From the NCBI GenBank assembly GCA_015485015.1, contig WFUK01000412.1, positions 1 to 8,960 of the forward strand: a DNA stretch of 8,960 nucleotides, given 5' to 3'. The first letter of the stretch is position 1, and each line of letters starts with the position of its first letter. Positions 7,780-8,960 of this stretch are shown here, one piece after another. Under the pieces are notes generated by a model. That model saw only the letters and a list, made by a program, of their open reading frames with translations. It was not told the origin of the DNA and searched no databases. The position numbers and the translations under genes are program-made. The stretch comes from Paracoccaceae bacterium. GTDB taxonomy: Bacteria; Pseudomonadota; Alphaproteobacteria; Rhodobacterales; Rhodobacteraceae.

Positions 7780-7808
7780 AATCTAGGCGCAGCCTTGCAA
7801 TAAGTGAA
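7780..7808 (-). promoter_or_regulatory. Candidate katA promoter
   Basis: On the minus strand TTCACT (7808-7803), a 17-base spacer and TAGATT (7785-7780) each match the sigma-70 consensus at 4 of 6 positions, 30 bases before the katA ATG. A weak -35 with an AT-rich dyad directly upstream fits a promoter that needs OxyR for activity. This is inferred from sequence only. Confidence 0.5.
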
Positions 7809-7823
7809 ATATATTGATATTAT
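7795..7823 (+). promoter_or_regulatory. Candidate oxyR promoter
   Basis: TTGCAA (7795-7800), a 17-base spacer and TATTAT (7818-7823) match the sigma-70 consensus at 4 and 5 of 6 positions. Transcription would begin near 7830, leaving a very short leader of about 14 bases that includes AGGA at 7833-7836. The region overlaps the proposed katA promoter and the OxyR dyads, so one bound tetramer could affect both genes. Confidence 0.55.
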
Positions 7824-7834
7824 TAATTTAATAG
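7811..7834. promoter_or_regulatory. AT-rich dyads, candidate OxyR operator
   Basis: Two overlapping dyads lie between the divergent starts. One is an imperfect 15-base dyad ATT-N9-AAT (7813-7827), with the T-N11-A form seen in LysR-family sites. The other has perfect 6-base arms, TATTAA-T-TTAATA (7821-7833), followed by an ATAG at 7831-7834 like the OxyR half-site core. It lies upstream of the katA -35 and over the oxyR -10, which suits activation of katA and autorepression of oxyR. The base composition stands out sharply from the GC-rich surroundings. Binding is inferred. Confidence 0.55.
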
Positions 7835-7843
7835 GATTTGCTT

Positions 7844-8713
7844 ATGAATATTCGAGACCTGAAATATGTGGTCGCCCTAAAAGACCACCTGCATTTTGGC
7901 CGCGCCGCCGAGGCCTGCCATGTGAGCCAGCCTGCGCTGAGCGGCCAGATCGCCAAGCTCGAGGCCCGCCTCGGCGTGGCCCTGTTTGAACGCAGCAAAA
8001 AAACAGTGCGGATTACGCCAATTGGCGAAAAGATCGCCGCGCGGGCCGAGGCCCTGCTGCTGATCGCGGATGAAATCGAGACCACCGCCCGCGCCGCCAC
8101 AGATCCGCTATCCGGCCCGTTTCGCCTTGGCATGATCGCCACCATCGGTCCCTATCTGGCCCCGCGCATTCTAAGCGAGGTCCACCGCCTTTTGCCCGCG
8201 CTCACCCTCACCCTCGTTGAGGGCATGACCCATGATCTGGAAGCGCAACTAGAGGCAGGCCAGCTTGACGCCGTGGTGCAAGCCACCCTGCCCCGCAGCC
8301 CGACCTTGGCGCATCAGCCGCTTTACGAGGAGCCGTTTTTGGTGGCGCTACCCCAAGGCCATGCGCTGGCCAAGCAAGCCCGCATCCGGCTTTCAGAAAT
8401 CGACGATACCGAGTTGCTGCTGCTTTCTGACGGCCACTGCCTGCGCGATCAGGTGCTGGGGGCTTGCGGAGCCAATGCGGCCACGGTCAACACCCGCGAA
8501 ACCAGCTTGGAGACCCTGCTGGCGCTGGTAGCAGCCGGAGATGGCGTAACCCTGCTGCCCGCCATGGCCGCACGCCAAGGGCCGCTGGAGCTAAGGCCCG
8601 TGGCAGGCACGGGGGCGGCGCGGCAGGTCTGCCTCGTGCATCGCCAAAGCTTCCCCCGCCCCGAGGTGATCGGGGCTTTGGCTGAAATCCTCCGAAAGGC
8701 AGGCCATGGCTAG
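7844..8713 (+). CDS. oxyR: Peroxide-sensing LysR-family regulator OxyR
   Basis: OxyR is a tetrameric DNA-binding activator switched on when peroxide oxidises a reactive cysteine into a disulphide. The 289-residue product has an N-terminal winged helix-turn-helix at about 1-60 (HFGRAAEACHVSQPALSGQI, then LEARLGVALFER) and a periplasmic-binding-like sensor domain. The redox motif SDGHCLRDQVLGAC is intact, with Cys199 and Cys208 at the same numbers as in E. coli and with His198, Arg201 and Asp202 beside them. Thr100, near the peroxide pocket in E. coli, is also matched. The start is the ATG at 7844 with AGGA 7 bases upstream; an in-frame TTG at 7838 is less likely. It diverges from katA, a classic OxyR target. 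The 3' end overlaps the next gene by 8 bases. Confidence 0.95.
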   Translation: MNIRDLKYVVALKDHLHFGRAAEACHVSQPALSGQIAKLEARLGVALFERSKKTVRITPIGEKIAARAEALLLIADEIETTARAATDPLSGPFRLGMIATIGPYLAPRILSEVHRLLPALTLTLVEGMTHDLEAQLEAGQLDAVVQATLPRSPTLAHQPLYEEPFLVALPQGHALAKQARIRLSEIDDTELLLLSDGHCLRDQVLGACGANAATVNTRETSLETLLALVAAGDGVTLLPAMAARQGPLELRPVAGTGAARQVCLVHRQSFPRPEVIGALAEILRKAGHG

Positions 8714-8960
8714 GCTTCCAGAATTTGTGCAGCATCTCGGCGTGATCTCTGACCGGGGTAGCAAATATGCGGTCAGCGGCGGGGCAGTGCGCTCACAAGC
8801 TGATATCAAGGCCTTTTTGAAGCGCCTGAAGCGGGCCAAGAAGTTCGCCAAGGCCAGCCATAACACATGGGCAGCGCGGCTGGCGGATGGCACCGAGATT
8901 AAAAATGACGACGGCGAAGGTGGCGCGGGCATGATTATCTTGCAGATGATGGTGCGGGAG
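8706..8960 (+). CDS. IMPACT/YigZ-like (UPF0029) family protein, N-terminal part (cut by window edge)
   Basis: Eighty-five codons are visible before the right edge. The ATG at 8706 overlaps the oxyR stop by 8 bases, with AAAGG a few bases upstream, so translational coupling to oxyR is likely. The segment AKASHNTWAARLADG followed by KNDDGEGGAGMIILQMM resembles the conserved core of the IMPACT/YigZ fold, where a His-Asn/Cys block is followed by a DDGEPxGTAGxPIL loop. Here the loop is shorter and lacks the Pro and the usual GTAG-P, so this appears to be a divergent version. The first 40 residues, with a basic helix KAFLKRLKRAKKFAKASH, are not diagnostic. Family members are linked to translation control (IMPACT) or have no clear role (YigZ); the function here is unknown. 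The family call is moderate to good and rests on motif recall, not a search. Confidence 0.72.
   Translation, partial: MARLPEFVQHLGVISDRGSKYAVSGGAVRSQADIKAFLKRLKRAKKFAKASHNTWAARLADGTEIKNDDGEGGAGMIILQMMVRE

Noticed and set aside
8591..8932. 113-codon minus-strand frame over the oxyR end and the IMPACT-like gene
   Set aside because: It is antisense to two coherent plus-strand genes, is Pro/Ser/Arg-rich, and shows no domain.

Overview
The window looks like a chromosomal segment of an alphaproteobacterium, most likely a Rhodobacterales (Roseobacter-like) species. This rests on moderate-to-high GC, the character of the ribosomal and RNA polymerase proteins, a 66-residue SecE, a 177-residue NusG, and a diverging katA/oxyR pair. 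The taxonomic call is inference from protein character; no database search was possible.

Layout. On the minus strand, reading from about 6214 down to 1, is the classic secE - nusG - rplK - rplA - rplJ - rplL - rpoB cluster: preprotein translocase, transcription elongation factor, ribosomal proteins L11, L1, L10 and L7/L12, then the RNA polymerase beta subunit, whose 3' end runs off the left edge. Upstream of secE, also on the minus strand, is a clade-3 type monofunctional haem catalase (katA, 6320-7750) ending in a strong GC-rich hairpin. Diverging from katA on the plus strand is oxyR (7844-8713), the peroxide-sensing LysR regulator with Cys199 and Cys208 at exactly the E. coli positions. It overlaps by 8 bases a truncated small gene of the IMPACT/YigZ (UPF0029) family that runs off the right edge.

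How it works together. The left two thirds encode the ribosomal stalk and RNA polymerase in one long transcription unit. Its untranslated gaps carry structure: a likely L1-binding rRNA mimic before rplK, a structured L10-type leader of about 220 nt before rplJ, and four successive hairpins between rplL and rpoB that would suit attenuation or RNA processing. The right third is a peroxide-defence module. OxyR probably binds the AT-rich dyads in the 93-base katA/oxyR gap, activating katA and limiting its own synthesis.

All genes are ordinary housekeeping or stress genes with intact key residues. No mobile element, CRISPR array, tRNA or rRNA gene was found. There is no gene-free stretch over 300 bases. 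The most interesting material is the RNA structure in the gaps and the unusual short IMPACT-family protein at the right edge. I did not find a convincing undescribed multi-gene system.
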